From positions 62,001-126,000 of the forward strand of contig PVNI01000002.1 in the NCBI GenBank assembly GCA_003001795.1: a DNA stretch of 64,000 nt. The letters run 5' to 3'. Below are positions 24,460 to 32,930 of the stretch, one piece after another (position 1 is the first letter of the stretch; each line of letters opens with the position of its first letter). The notes below the pieces were generated by a model. The model was not told where the DNA came from, did no database searches, and saw only the letters and a program-made list of their open reading frames with translations. This DNA comes from Actinomadura viridilutea (lineage in GTDB: Bacteria; Actinomycetota; Actinomycetes; Streptosporangiales; Streptosporangiaceae). Position numbers and translations under genes: made by a program.

Positions 24460-24864
24460 ATGGACCGCAGTGCCCCCGGCGGTCCGCCCGGTCCGGGCGG
24501 GGAGCGGTGGCTCGACGAGGCCGCCGGCCCCATCGTCCGCCCCTACGCGGTGACCCGCGGCCGGACGCGTCCCCCCGGCGAGCCGCTGGACCTGGTGGCC
24601 ATCCTCGTCGCCACCGGGGCGGCGCCCGCCGAGCCGGAGCGCCTGTCGCGCGAGCAGCGCCGCCTGCTGGCGCTGTGCCGCCGCCCGTACACCGTCGCCG
24701 ACCTGGCCTCGGACCTGGACCTGCCGCTCGGCGTGATCCGGGTGCTGGCCGGGGACCTGATCCAGGCCGGCCTGCTCGGCGTCCGGCGGTGGTCCGCCCC
24801 GGCCGCCCCGCACACCGATCCGAACCTGCTCAGGAGGGTCCTCGATGGCATCCGCGCGCTCTGA
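24460..24864 (+). CDS. cvnC: DUF742 protein CvnC
   Basis: The product is 134 residues. It has the DUF742 pattern: IVRPYAVTRGRTRPPGEPLDLVAILVAT near the N-terminus and a winged-helix-like part (LSREQRRLLALCRRPYTVADLASDLDLPLGVIRVLAGDLIQAGLL). In conservons CvnC bridges the sensor and the GTPase; its biochemical activity is not established. ATG lies 6 bp after the cvnB stop with GTGAGCGGG upstream, and the gene overlaps cvnD by 20 bp. Confidence 0.9.
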   Translation: MDRSAPGGPPGPGGERWLDEAAGPIVRPYAVTRGRTRPPGEPLDLVAILVATGAAPAEPERLSREQRRLLALCRRPYTVADLASDLDLPLGVIRVLAGDLIQAGLLGVRRWSAPAAPHTDPNLLRRVLDGIRAL

Positions 24865-25558
24865 GCCGCCGGACGGACCGGCCGGCGGACCATCGCCGAC
24901 CGCGGCCGGGCCGCCGCCCGGCGGGCCGCTCGAGGAGCGGCCGCCGGACGGCGGCCCGCGGGTCGCGCTGAAGATCCTGGTCGCCGGCGGGTTCGGGGTG
25001 GGCAAGACGACCCTCGTCGGCGCGGTCAGCGAGATCCGCCCGCTGCGCACCGAGGCGGCGCTCACCGACGTCGGCATCGGCGTCGACGACCTCGACGGGC
25101 TGGCGGCCAAGGCCACCACGACCGTGGCGATGGACTTCGGCCGCATCACCCTGCGCGACGGCGTGGCGATCTACCTGTTCGGCACGCCCGGCCAGGAGCG
25201 GTTCTGGTTCATGTGGAAGGAGCTGTCGCGCGGGGCGCTCGGCGCGGTGGTGCTGGCCGACACGCGGCGGCTGGCGGCCAGCTTCGCGTCGATCGACTAC
25301 TTCGAGCGGCGGGGCACGCCGTTCGTGGTGGCGGTCAACTGCTTCGACGGCGCCGACCGGTACGAGCCGCCGGAGATCCGCGCCGCCTTGGACCTCGACC
25401 CGCACGTGCCGGTGATCCTGTGCGACGCGCGGCGGCGCGCGTCCGCCAAGAGCGTGCTGGTGGGGCTGGTCGAGCACGCGCTGCGGCTGGCCGGAACGCC
25501 CCCGCCGCCCCGCCCGTGGACGACGGGCGCCGACCCCGCCCGCACCTTCCCGTCCTAG
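24845..25558 (+). CDS. cvnD: Conservon GTPase CvnD
   Basis: The product is 237 residues with a 38-residue Pro/Gly-rich N-terminus. GTPase motifs are G1 GGFGVGKTT (about residues 48-56), a switch Thr region, G3 GTPGQERFWF, G4 as NCFDG instead of canonical NKxD, and CDARRRAS in the G5 position. CvnD-type proteins bind ATP/GTP and are thought to cycle with CvnB as regulator. The ribosome site CAGGAGGG lies inside cvnC. It is the last conservon gene and is followed by a large hairpin. No cytochrome P450 (the frequent cvnE/F partner) follows directly. Confidence 0.9.
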   Translation: MASARSEPPDGPAGGPSPTAAGPPPGGPLEERPPDGGPRVALKILVAGGFGVGKTTLVGAVSEIRPLRTEAALTDVGIGVDDLDGLAAKATTTVAMDFGRITLRDGVAIYLFGTPGQERFWFMWKELSRGALGAVVLADTRRLAASFASIDYFERRGTPFVVAVNCFDGADRYEPPEIRAALDLDPHVPVILCDARRRASAKSVLVGLVEHALRLAGTPPPPRPWTTGADPARTFPS

Positions 25559-25593
25559 CGGCGGCGCACGGTCGGTCAAGGCGGCGACATGAC

Positions 25594-25673
25594 GGCGGCC
25601 GGTCGCCACCTCCCAGCCCGCCCCATGACGGGGCGCGCCGGGAGGGCGGGGAAGCGGCGCGCGACCGGCCGCC
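25594..25673 (+). terminator. Extended hairpin after the conservon
   Basis: GGCGGCCGGTCGC (25594-25606) and GCGACCGGCCGCC (25661-25673) are perfect complements enclosing an inner CGCCCC-ATGAC-GGGGCG hairpin. The structure starts 35 bp after the cvnD stop and probably ends its transcript. The remainder of the 293-bp gap to the next gene holds only the opposing terminator at 25815-25842. Confidence 0.6.
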
Positions 25674-25814
25674 GCCGTCACCGCGGCGGGCTCAGCAGAT
25701 GGCCGCCTCGGTATGGGCGACAAGCCGCACGGGTCCGATCAGCCCGTACGCCTGCCAGGGCGCCGCGCTGTAGACGTTGGCGTGTCGTGAGCCGGCGGGC
25801 TGCGTTCAGGCGAC

Positions 25815-25842
25815 GGTCGGCCGGGGCGCCTCCCGGCCGACC
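25815..25842 (-). terminator. Hairpin terminator of sugar module B, minus-strand arm
   Basis: GGTCGGCCGGG and CCCGGCCGACC form a perfect 11-bp stem with a 6-nt loop, 9 bp beyond the stop codon of the isomerase-like gene on the minus strand. It marks the end of the long rhamnose transcript. Confidence 0.6.
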
Positions 25843-25851
25843 GCGCGGTCG

Positions 25852-27321
25852 TCAGAGTCTGACCTCGACCAGTTCCATTTCCATCAGGTCGGCCAGGGCC
25901 TTCAGGTCGGGGACCAGGTGGCCGGTGGCCAGGGCCCAGTGGTGGGAGATCCCGGTGGCGCTCCAGGCGTCCGTCCACTCCCCCGGGTCGCAGCCGAAGT
26001 CGACGCGCGAGGTGGTGTTGCCGATCTGCATCAGGGGCCCGTCCGCCACCTCGCCCTCCGACGCGACGAAGGCGAACCGCCCGTCCCGCCGCTGGATGAT
26101 CCCGAACGCCGTCACCGGCCCGTGCTCGACGTCGAACTCCACGGACACGCCGTAGCCGCGCTTGCCGTGGTAGACGCCGAGGCCGCGCAGCAGCGGCCGG
26201 CGCGCGCTGATGGCCAGGTGCGCCGGGCCGTCGTGGCCCATCTCGACGTGCCCCCGCGCGAAGTCGAGGGCCTGGAGCTCGGTGAACGAGCCGCCCGCGC
26301 CGAGCCGGTCGGCGATCAGCATGGCCAGGGAGGTGCGCAGCTCGTACTCGCCCGCGGCCGGGACGCCCCGGGCGGTCAGCAGCGACGCGCCGAGGATCAT
26401 CCCGGCGCCGAGCCGCTCGTGCACCTCGCCGTCCAGCCCGCGGTGGTAGTAGGCCAGGCTGTCGAGCGCGAAGTCCTCCACCAGACGGTCCAGGCCGACC
26501 GACACGCGCGCCGCCCAGGTCAGGTCGGCGTCGTTGACCGAGTCGGCGAACTCGAACACCTCCCGCGCCAGCCGCTTGCGGGCCTCGGTCTCGGCGTCGG
26601 TGACCTTCTCCACCCGCACCCGCAGGTCGTCGAACTCCAGGACCTCGACGTGCCCGCCGAAGTTGGCGGCCACCAGCGTCAGGTCGGTGGACACGTCGAG
26701 CATGCCCGGGTAGAGGTGGCCCATCAGGCCGTGCCGGCCGCGCCGCAGCGCGGCCCGCACCCCGGCGGCGCGCACCCATCGGGCGATCTTGGCCCAGGCG
26801 CGTTCGTCCTCCAGGTGCCCCGACACCGACCGGAACGGCACGCCGCAGCGCAGGAACGCGTTGGCCATCTCCGGCAGCGGGCAGGCGCCGCAGTACGCCA
26901 GCCATTGACCGGTGTCGACCGTCGCGTGGTCCATCGACTCGGTCGGCTGCAGGTTGATCAGCAGCACCGGGGCGCCGGACCGCTGCGCGACCGGGACGAG
27001 CATGGTGGCGGTCATGTAGGTGGTGAGGAAGCCGACGATCAGGTCGCAGCCGGCCTCCCGCAGCCGCTCGGCGGCGGCCGCGCCCTCCCGCTCGTCGGAG
27101 ATGAATCCGACGTCCACCACCTCGGCGCCCAGGCCGCGCATCCGCTCCGACACGCGCGCGGCCGACTCCTTCAGTCGCGGCAGCAGGTCGGGGAACTGCG
27201 GCCAGTACGCGCCGAGCCCGCCCGCGACGAGCCCGACCCGGACGGGCGGGACGGTGATGCGGCCGATCGCCTCCTCCGCGGTCGTCGGCCCTGTGTTCAT
27301 CGGCTCTGTGGTCGCCGTCAT
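25852..27321 (-). CDS. L-fucose/L-arabinose isomerase family protein
   Basis: The product is 489 residues, the length of L-arabinose isomerases. The N-terminal Rossmann-like part (VRVGLVAGGLGAYWPQFPDLLPRLKESAARV, GCDLIVGFLTTYMTATMLVPVAQRSGAPVLLINLQP) and the C-terminal SHHWALATGHLVPDLKALADLMEMELVEV fit the fucose/arabinose isomerase superfamily. These are Mn-dependent aldose-ketose isomerases. It is the last gene of the rhamnose arm, although that arm already encodes a dedicated rhamnose isomerase. It could isomerise a second deoxysugar released with rhamnose, or be a non-catalytic relative. ATG 27321 has GAGGAGGG upstream. A strong hairpin separates it from the aldolase gene. Confidence 0.7.
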   Translation of the reverse strand: MTATTEPMNTGPTTAEEAIGRITVPPVRVGLVAGGLGAYWPQFPDLLPRLKESAARVSERMRGLGAEVVDVGFISDEREGAAAAERLREAGCDLIVGFLTTYMTATMLVPVAQRSGAPVLLINLQPTESMDHATVDTGQWLAYCGACPLPEMANAFLRCGVPFRSVSGHLEDERAWAKIARWVRAAGVRAALRRGRHGLMGHLYPGMLDVSTDLTLVAANFGGHVEVLEFDDLRVRVEKVTDAETEARKRLAREVFEFADSVNDADLTWAARVSVGLDRLVEDFALDSLAYYHRGLDGEVHERLGAGMILGASLLTARGVPAAGEYELRTSLAMLIADRLGAGGSFTELQALDFARGHVEMGHDGPAHLAISARRPLLRGLGVYHGKRGYGVSVEFDVEHGPVTAFGIIQRRDGRFAFVASEGEVADGPLMQIGNTTSRVDFGCDPGEWTDAWSATGISHHWALATGHLVPDLKALADLMEMELVEVRL

Positions 27322-27357
27322 GGTTCGGCCCTCCTCGAGGTCCGGGTGGGGTGGGAC

Positions 27358-27401
27358 GACGGGGCCGGCGCGGCTTGCGGGCGCCCGGCGCCGGCCCCGT
27401 C
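27358..27401 (-). terminator. 14-bp-stem hairpin between aldolase and isomerase-like genes
   Basis: GACGGGGCCGGCGC and GCGCCGGCCCCGTC are perfect complements with a 16-nt loop. It lies 18 bp beyond the aldolase stop codon. It may partly terminate the transcript or stabilise its 3' end, so that the isomerase-like gene is expressed less. Confidence 0.5.
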
Positions 27402-27418
27402 GGGCTGGTGAGGACCCG

Positions 27419-29482
27419 CTACCGCAGGAACGCGGCGGCGACGCCCGCGTCGACGGGCACGTGCAGGCCCGTGGTGTGGGTCAGGTCTCCGCCGGTGAGG
27501 GCGAAGACCGCGGCGGCGACGTGCTCGGGCAGCACCTCGCGCTTGAGCAGCGTGCGCTGGGCGTAGAACTCGCCGAGCTTCTCCTCCGGCACGCCGTAGA
27601 CGGCGGCGCGCCGCGCGCCCCAGCCGCCGGCGAAGATGCCCGACCCGCGCACCACGCCGTCGGGGTTGACGCCGTTGACGCGGATGCCGTGCCCGCCGAG
27701 CTCGGCCGCCAGCAGCCGCACCTGGTGCGCCTGGTCGGCCTTGGCCGCGCCGTAGGCGATGTTGTTGGGCCCGGCGAACACGCCGTTCTTGGACACGATG
27801 TAGACGATGTCGCCGCCCATCTCCTGCTCGATCATGACGCGGGCGGTCTCCCGCGACACCAGGAACGAGCCGCGCGCCATCACGTCGTGCTGCAGGTCCC
27901 AGTCGTCGGCCGTGGTCTCCAGCAGCGGCTTGGAGATCGACAGGCCCGCGTTGTTGACGACCAGGTCGACGCCGCCGAACGCGAGCACGGTCGCGCGCAC
28001 CGCGGCGGCGATCCGCTCCTCGTCGGTGACGTCCGCGCCCACCGCGACGGCGGCGTCGCCGGGCCGCAGCGCCCCGCCCTCCTCGGCGATCTGCGCGGCG
28101 ACCTTCTCGGCGGCGGCGAGGTCGCGGTCGGCGACGACCACGCACGCGCCCTCGGCGGCCAGGCGGCGGGCGGTGGCCCGGCCGATGCCCGACCCGCCGC
28201 CGGTGACCAGCGCGATCCGCGTGGCCAGCGGCTTGGGCTTGGGCCTGCGGCGGAGCTTGGCCTCCTCCAGCTCCCAGTACTCGATGCGGAACTTCTCCGA
28301 CTCGGGGATCGGCTGGTAGGTGGACAGGGCCTCCGCGCCGCGCATCACGTTGATCGCGTTGACGTAGAACTCGCCGGCGACCCGCGCGGTCTGCTTGTCG
28401 GCGCCGAAGCTGAACATGCCCACGCCCGGGACCAGCACGATCGCCGGGTCGGCGCCGCGCATCGGCGGGGAGTCGGCGGTGGCGTGCCGCCGGTAGTAGG
28501 CGGCGTACTCCTCGCGGTAGGCGGCGTGCAGCTCCCGCAGCCGGGCCTTGACGTCGTCCAGCGGCGCGGTCGGCGGCAGGTCGAGCACCATGGGCGCGAC
28601 CTTGGTGCGCAGGAAGTGGTCCGGGCAGGACGTGCCGAGCGCGGCCAGCCGCGGGTGCTCGGCGCGGGAGACGAAGTCGAGCACCTCGGGGCTGTCGGTG
28701 TAGTGCCCCACCTGCCGCCGGTCGGTGGACGCCAGGCCCCGCAGCAGCGGGAACAGCTCCGCGGCGCGGGCGCGCCGCTCCGCCTCCGGCAGCGGCTCGT
28801 ACCCGTCGATCACCGGGCCGAACGGCTCGGCCTTGCCGTGCCGCCGGATGTACTCCTCCGCGGTGCGGATGATCTCCAGGGAGTGGGCCTGGCACTCCTC
28901 GCTGGTGTCGCCCCAGGCGGTGATGCCGTGCCCGCCCAGGATGACGCCGATGGCCCGCGGGTTGTCCTTCTCGATCTGCGCGATGTCCAGGCCGAGCTGG
29001 AAGCCGGGGCGCCGCCACGGCACCCACGCCACCCGGTCGCCGAAGATCCGCCGGGTCAGCTCCTCGCCGTCGGCGGCGGTGGCGATGGCGATGCCGGAGT
29101 CGGGGTGCAGGTGGTCGACGTGCCGGGCGTCCACCAGCCCGTGCATGGCCGTGTCGATGGACGGCGCCGCGCCGCCCTTGCCGTGCAGGCAGTAGTCGAA
29201 CGCGGCGACCATCTCGTCCTCGCGCTCGACGCCCGGGTACACGTCGACGAGCGCGCGCAGGCGGTCCAGGCGCAGCACCGCCAGGCCCGCCTCGGTGAGG
29301 GTGCCCAGGTCGCCGCCCGAGCCCTTCACCCACAGCAGCTCGACGTCCTGCGCGGTCACCGGGTCGGTGACGGTGCCCTTGGCGGACGCGTTGCCGCCCG
29401 CGTAGTTGGTGTTGCGCGGGTCCGAGCCCAGGGTGTGGGCGCGTTCCAGCAGCTGCTCCACTTCGGGTGGAGTGGAGGTCAT
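27419..29482 (-). CDS. Bifunctional rhamnulose-1-phosphate aldolase / lactaldehyde dehydrogenase
   Basis: The product is 687 residues with two enzymes fused. Residues 1 to about 410 are a class II aldolase (GNASAKGTV, DTAMHGLVDARHVDHLHPDSGIAIA with zinc-ligand histidines, GGHGITAWGDTSEEC) that would split L-rhamnulose-1-phosphate into DHAP and L-lactaldehyde. Residues about 430 to the end are a short-chain dehydrogenase (VTGGGSGIGRATARRLA for NAD, NNAGLS, catalytic YGAAKA) that would oxidise L-lactaldehyde to L-lactate. This fusion (RhaE-RhaW type) is known from bacterial rhamnose pathways. It sits 14 bp after the rhamnosidase gene, and its lactate product fits the LutABC genes in the opposite arm. 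Start at ATG 29482 after GAGGGGG. Confidence 0.9.
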   Translation of the reverse strand: MTSTPPEVEQLLERAHTLGSDPRNTNYAGGNASAKGTVTDPVTAQDVELLWVKGSGGDLGTLTEAGLAVLRLDRLRALVDVYPGVEREDEMVAAFDYCLHGKGGAAPSIDTAMHGLVDARHVDHLHPDSGIAIATAADGEELTRRIFGDRVAWVPWRRPGFQLGLDIAQIEKDNPRAIGVILGGHGITAWGDTSEECQAHSLEIIRTAEEYIRRHGKAEPFGPVIDGYEPLPEAERRARAAELFPLLRGLASTDRRQVGHYTDSPEVLDFVSRAEHPRLAALGTSCPDHFLRTKVAPMVLDLPPTAPLDDVKARLRELHAAYREEYAAYYRRHATADSPPMRGADPAIVLVPGVGMFSFGADKQTARVAGEFYVNAINVMRGAEALSTYQPIPESEKFRIEYWELEEAKLRRRPKPKPLATRIALVTGGGSGIGRATARRLAAEGACVVVADRDLAAAEKVAAQIAEEGGALRPGDAAVAVGADVTDEERIAAAVRATVLAFGGVDLVVNNAGLSISKPLLETTADDWDLQHDVMARGSFLVSRETARVMIEQEMGGDIVYIVSKNGVFAGPNNIAYGAAKADQAHQVRLLAAELGGHGIRVNGVNPDGVVRGSGIFAGGWGARRAAVYGVPEEKLGEFYAQRTLLKREVLPEHVAAAVFALTGGDLTHTTGLHVPVDAGVAAAFLR

Positions 29483-29496
29483 GGGTCGGATCCCCC

Positions 29497-32400
29497 TCAT
29501 GTCGTGGATGTGCTCGTCGTGAACCGGTAGGCGCCCGAGCCGACCTCGACCCGGACGGTGCCGTCGCCGCCCGCGCCCAGGACGCGGACGCCGCGGGCGG
29601 CGGTCAGCGCGGAGCCGCTCTCGGTGACGGCCCCGGCCGAGGCCGCCGGGATGCGGATCTCGGCGGTGGCGCCCACCGGGACGTCCACCTCCAGCCGCAG
29701 GCCGCCGCCGGTCCGCCGCCACCGCACCGCGACGTCCCCGTGCGGCGTGGCGGTGGACCCTTCGGCGAACGTCAGGTCGCCCAGGACGCGCGGCGCGATC
29801 AGGATCCGGTCGAAGCCGGGCGCGGCGGGGCGGATGCCGGCCAGGTCCTCGAAGAACCACTCCCCGATGGCGCCGCCGAGGAACACGTGGTCGCGGGACC
29901 GGGCCTCGGTGTCCCACCGCTCCCACAGCGTGGTCGCGCCGTTGTCGATCCAGTAGCCCCAGCTCGGGTAGGTGCGCCGCGTGGCGACCTTGTAGGCCAG
30001 CTCGCCGTGGCCGCGCGCGGTCAGCTCGGTGAGCAGGTACTTGGTGCCGAGGGCGCCGGTGTTGAGGTGGTCGCCGCGTTCCTCGATGTCGCGGACGAGC
30101 CGGTCGGTGATCGCCTTCTCCTTCTCCTTCGGCGCCAGGCCGAGCGCCAGCGCGATCAGCGCCGACGTCTGCCGGTAGTCCGGGTCGGAGCGGGTGACGT
30201 AGGCGTCGCCGCGCAGGAACTCCCGGTTGAAGGCCTCCTTCATCACGGCGGCCTCGGACCGGTAGCGGGCGGCGTCCTCGGCGTGGCCGAGGGTCTGCGC
30301 GATGTTCGCCAGGGTGACGGTGTTGGCGTAGGTGTAGGCGGTCCCGGCCAGGCGCATGTCCTCGGGGCTGTTGCCGCCGTAGCCGGGCGCCAGGTAGTCG
30401 TTCAGCGTGCTCGGGTAGAGCCCGTTCTCACCGCGCTTGAGCCAGTCGTCCAGGTAGTGGCGCATGGCCGGGTAGTTGTCGGCGAGCACGTCCCGGTCGC
30501 CGTACCGCAGGTACATCTGCCACGGGATCTCGAAGAAGGACGCGTGCCACGGCGGGGCGTGCCAGCCGGACCCCAGGCCCCAGCCGTTGTCGGGGACGAT
30601 CACCGGCAGCAGCCCGTCGGACGCGCGCCGGCTGTCGCGGTGGTCGGTCATCCACTTGGTGAACAGCCGCCGCAGGTCGTACTCGGCCATCTGCATCTCG
30701 GCCATCAGCTGGGCGTCGCCGGTCCAGCCGTTCTTCTCGTACATCGGCGTGTCGGTGGGGATGCCGTGCCAGTTGTTCAGCACGGTCTGCCGGGTGGCGG
30801 CGCGGACGGCGGTGAACAGCCTGTTGGAGCTGCGGAACGAGCCCACCGAGCGCAGGTCGGTGTGGACCTCGCGGCCGTCGAGGTCCCGGACGGTGGGGGC
30901 GCGCCCTGGCCACCCGGTCACCTCGACGTACTGGAAGCCCTTGTAGGTGTAGCGGGCCTCCCAGGTCTCGCCCCCGGGGCGTCCGGCGAGGGTGTACTCG
31001 TCGGTCTGGAAGCGGCCGGTGACGTGCTCGCTGACGGCGCGGACGGTGCCGTCGTCGTTGAGCCGCTCGCCGTACTTCAACCGCACGGTCGCGCCCGCCG
31101 GGCCTTTGACGCGGATGCGCGCCCACCCCGCGATGTTGCGCGGCAGCTTGAACACGTACGTGCCCTGCTTGGGGTTGGTGACCTGCACCGGTCGCAGGGT
31201 GTCCGTCACCCGGATCGGCTCGTGCTCCTGCGGGACGACATTGTCGGACGGTGCTCGCACCTCGGCGGCATGCTGCCAGGAGGAGTCGTCGTACCCGGGC
31301 GTGTCCCACCCCGGGCGTTCGGCGCGGGCGTCGTACGACTCGCCGCCGTAGAGGGAGTCGAAGCGGACGGGGCCTTCGGCGTACCGCCACTGTCCGTCGG
31401 TGGCGACGGTCTGCGTGCTGCCGTCGGCGTAGGTGATGACGAGCTGGGCCAGCAGGCGCGGTTCGGCCGTCCACGACGTCTGGTGCCAGTTCCAGACGTT
31501 CTGCTGGGTCATGCCGTAGAAGCCGCGTCCGAGCCGCGCTCCGATCGCGTTGGCGCCGCGTCGCAGCAGTCCGGTGACGTCGTGCGTGACGTATTCGACG
31601 CGCTTGTCGTACCGGGTGAACCCCGGCTGCAGCACCTCGTCCCCGACTTTCCTGCCGTTGAGCGTCAGCTCGACGTAGCCGCCCGCGGCGGCGTACAGCC
31701 GCGCCTTCTCCACCTTCTTGGCGGGGACGGTGAAGCCGCGCCGCAGCAGCGGCTCGGGCCTGGCCGGACGCTCCGGGTGGACCTTGCCCCACGGCCCGCT
31801 CCCCCACTCGGCCAGCACCTTGGCGGCGGCCCAGGACGAATCGTCGTAGCCGGGGGCCTTCCAGTCGCCGCCGGGCGCGGTGTCGAGGGTGCGCCAGGTC
31901 CCGTCGGTGTCGAACGTCGCGGGGCTCTGGCCGGGCAGCTCCAGACGCGCCAGCAGGCCGGCGGGGCTGGTCCGGCCGTTGACGGCCCGGACGGCGATGA
32001 CGTTGCGGCCCTGCCGCAGGTGCGGGGCGACGTCCACGACGATGGGACGGCGCCAGTTCTCCTGGTCCGGGTCGGGGTCCCGGGCGCCGACCTCGGTCCC
32101 GTTCACCCAGGCGGTGAAGCCGTCGTCGGCGGTCATCACCAGCCGCGCGGCGGACGGTACCGCGGACAGGTCGAACGCGCCGCGGAAGTAGCGGGCGGCG
32201 GCGGGCGCCTCGGCGGCCGGGTCGCCCTCCGGGTACCAGATCCAGCGCGCGCCGGTCAGGTCGGGCAGGGCGGTGTCGGCGCCGGGCGCGGCGATCCACC
32301 GGCCGCGCCAGCCGTCGCGGGCGAGCGCGGTCTCGAACCAGGTGCGCTTGCTCCATCCCGTCCACCGGCCGCGGGCGTCGGCGACCTTGACGCGCCACGT

Positions 32401-32745
32401 GTAGCGGGTGGCGGGCTTGAGGGCGGGGCCGCCGTAGCGGATCCCGTGGTCGGCGGAACTCTTGACCACGCCGGAGTCCCAGACCGTCCGGCCGCCGTCG
32501 AGTGCGACGGCGACGCGGTAGGCGGTCTGGCGCTGTCCCCGCTCGCCGGACGCGAGCCTCCAGCCGAGCCGGGGCCGGGCGGCGGCGACGGCCAAGGGGG
32601 TGGCGGCGTTCTCGGTTTCCAGGGCGACGACGCGCAGACCGTCTGCGGCGTGCACGGGCGTGACGGGGGCGGATACGAGGACGAACGTCGTGGCGACCGC
32701 CGCGACGCGGCGGGATCTGGACCGGGACCGGGGGGTGGGGTGCAT
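29497..32745 (-). CDS. Secreted alpha-L-rhamnosidase (GH78)
   Basis: The product is 1082 residues. A signal peptide (MHPTPRSRSRSRRVAAVATTFVLVSAPVTPVHA) precedes beta-sandwich domains including a fibronectin-like start (PRLGWRLASGERGQRQTAYRVAVA) and carbohydrate-binding modules. The (alpha/alpha)6 catalytic domain has the GH78 general-acid motif TPMYEKNGWTGDAQ and a second Glu in GATTLWERWD. The enzyme cuts terminal alpha-L-rhamnose from plant flavonoid glycosides, pectin side chains or bacterial polysaccharides outside the cell. It lies between the isomerase and aldolase genes, so release and catabolism of rhamnose are co-expressed. The ATG is 18 bp from the next open frame. Confidence 0.92.
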   Translation of the reverse strand: MHPTPRSRSRSRRVAAVATTFVLVSAPVTPVHAADGLRVVALETENAATPLAVAAARPRLGWRLASGERGQRQTAYRVAVALDGGRTVWDSGVVKSSADHGIRYGGPALKPATRYTWRVKVADARGRWTGWSKRTWFETALARDGWRGRWIAAPGADTALPDLTGARWIWYPEGDPAAEAPAAARYFRGAFDLSAVPSAARLVMTADDGFTAWVNGTEVGARDPDPDQENWRRPIVVDVAPHLRQGRNVIAVRAVNGRTSPAGLLARLELPGQSPATFDTDGTWRTLDTAPGGDWKAPGYDDSSWAAAKVLAEWGSGPWGKVHPERPARPEPLLRRGFTVPAKKVEKARLYAAAGGYVELTLNGRKVGDEVLQPGFTRYDKRVEYVTHDVTGLLRRGANAIGARLGRGFYGMTQQNVWNWHQTSWTAEPRLLAQLVITYADGSTQTVATDGQWRYAEGPVRFDSLYGGESYDARAERPGWDTPGYDDSSWQHAAEVRAPSDNVVPQEHEPIRVTDTLRPVQVTNPKQGTYVFKLPRNIAGWARIRVKGPAGATVRLKYGERLNDDGTVRAVSEHVTGRFQTDEYTLAGRPGGETWEARYTYKGFQYVEVTGWPGRAPTVRDLDGREVHTDLRSVGSFRSSNRLFTAVRAATRQTVLNNWHGIPTDTPMYEKNGWTGDAQLMAEMQMAEYDLRRLFTKWMTDHRDSRRASDGLLPVIVPDNGWGLGSGWHAPPWHASFFEIPWQMYLRYGDRDVLADNYPAMRHYLDDWLKRGENGLYPSTLNDYLAPGYGGNSPEDMRLAGTAYTYANTVTLANIAQTLGHAEDAARYRSEAAVMKEAFNREFLRGDAYVTRSDPDYRQTSALIALALGLAPKEKEKAITDRLVRDIEERGDHLNTGALGTKYLLTELTARGHGELAYKVATRRTYPSWGYWIDNGATTLWERWDTEARSRDHVFLGGAIGEWFFEDLAGIRPAAPGFDRILIAPRVLGDLTFAEGSTATPHGDVAVRWRRTGGGLRLEVDVPVGATAEIRIPAASAGAVTESGSALTAARGVRVLGAGGDGTVRVEVGSGAYRFTTSTSTT

Positions 32746-32762
32746 CCGTCGCCTTCCGTCTG

Positions 32763-32930
32763 TCAGGAGGGGAGCCTGAAATCGATCACGCGGATGGAAG
32801 AGGGGGTCGTTCCGGTGGATCTGCGCTGGGACGCGGCGGTCGCGGGCACGGCGCGGAGGGTGAGCAGGGCGGCGGCGCCGAGCGCCGCCGCGTCCGCCCG
32901 GCGTCCGCGCGCGCCGCCCGCGGCGGTCAT
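32763..32930 (-). CDS. Small putative secreted peptide coupled to rhaI
   Basis: A 55-codon frame starts at an ATG that overlaps the rhaI stop (ATGA). It encodes [33 protein letters not shown], which resembles a signal peptide with an Arg-Arg pair, followed by only about 22 residues ending [10 protein letters not shown]. It could be a genuine short secreted peptide, the remnant of a truncated secreted enzyme, or a chance frame. Its stop lies 18 bp before the rhamnosidase start. I do not recognise a family. Confidence 0.35.
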   Translation of the reverse strand: MTAAGGARGRRADAAALGAAALLTLRAVPATAASQRRSTGTTPSSIRVIDFRLPS

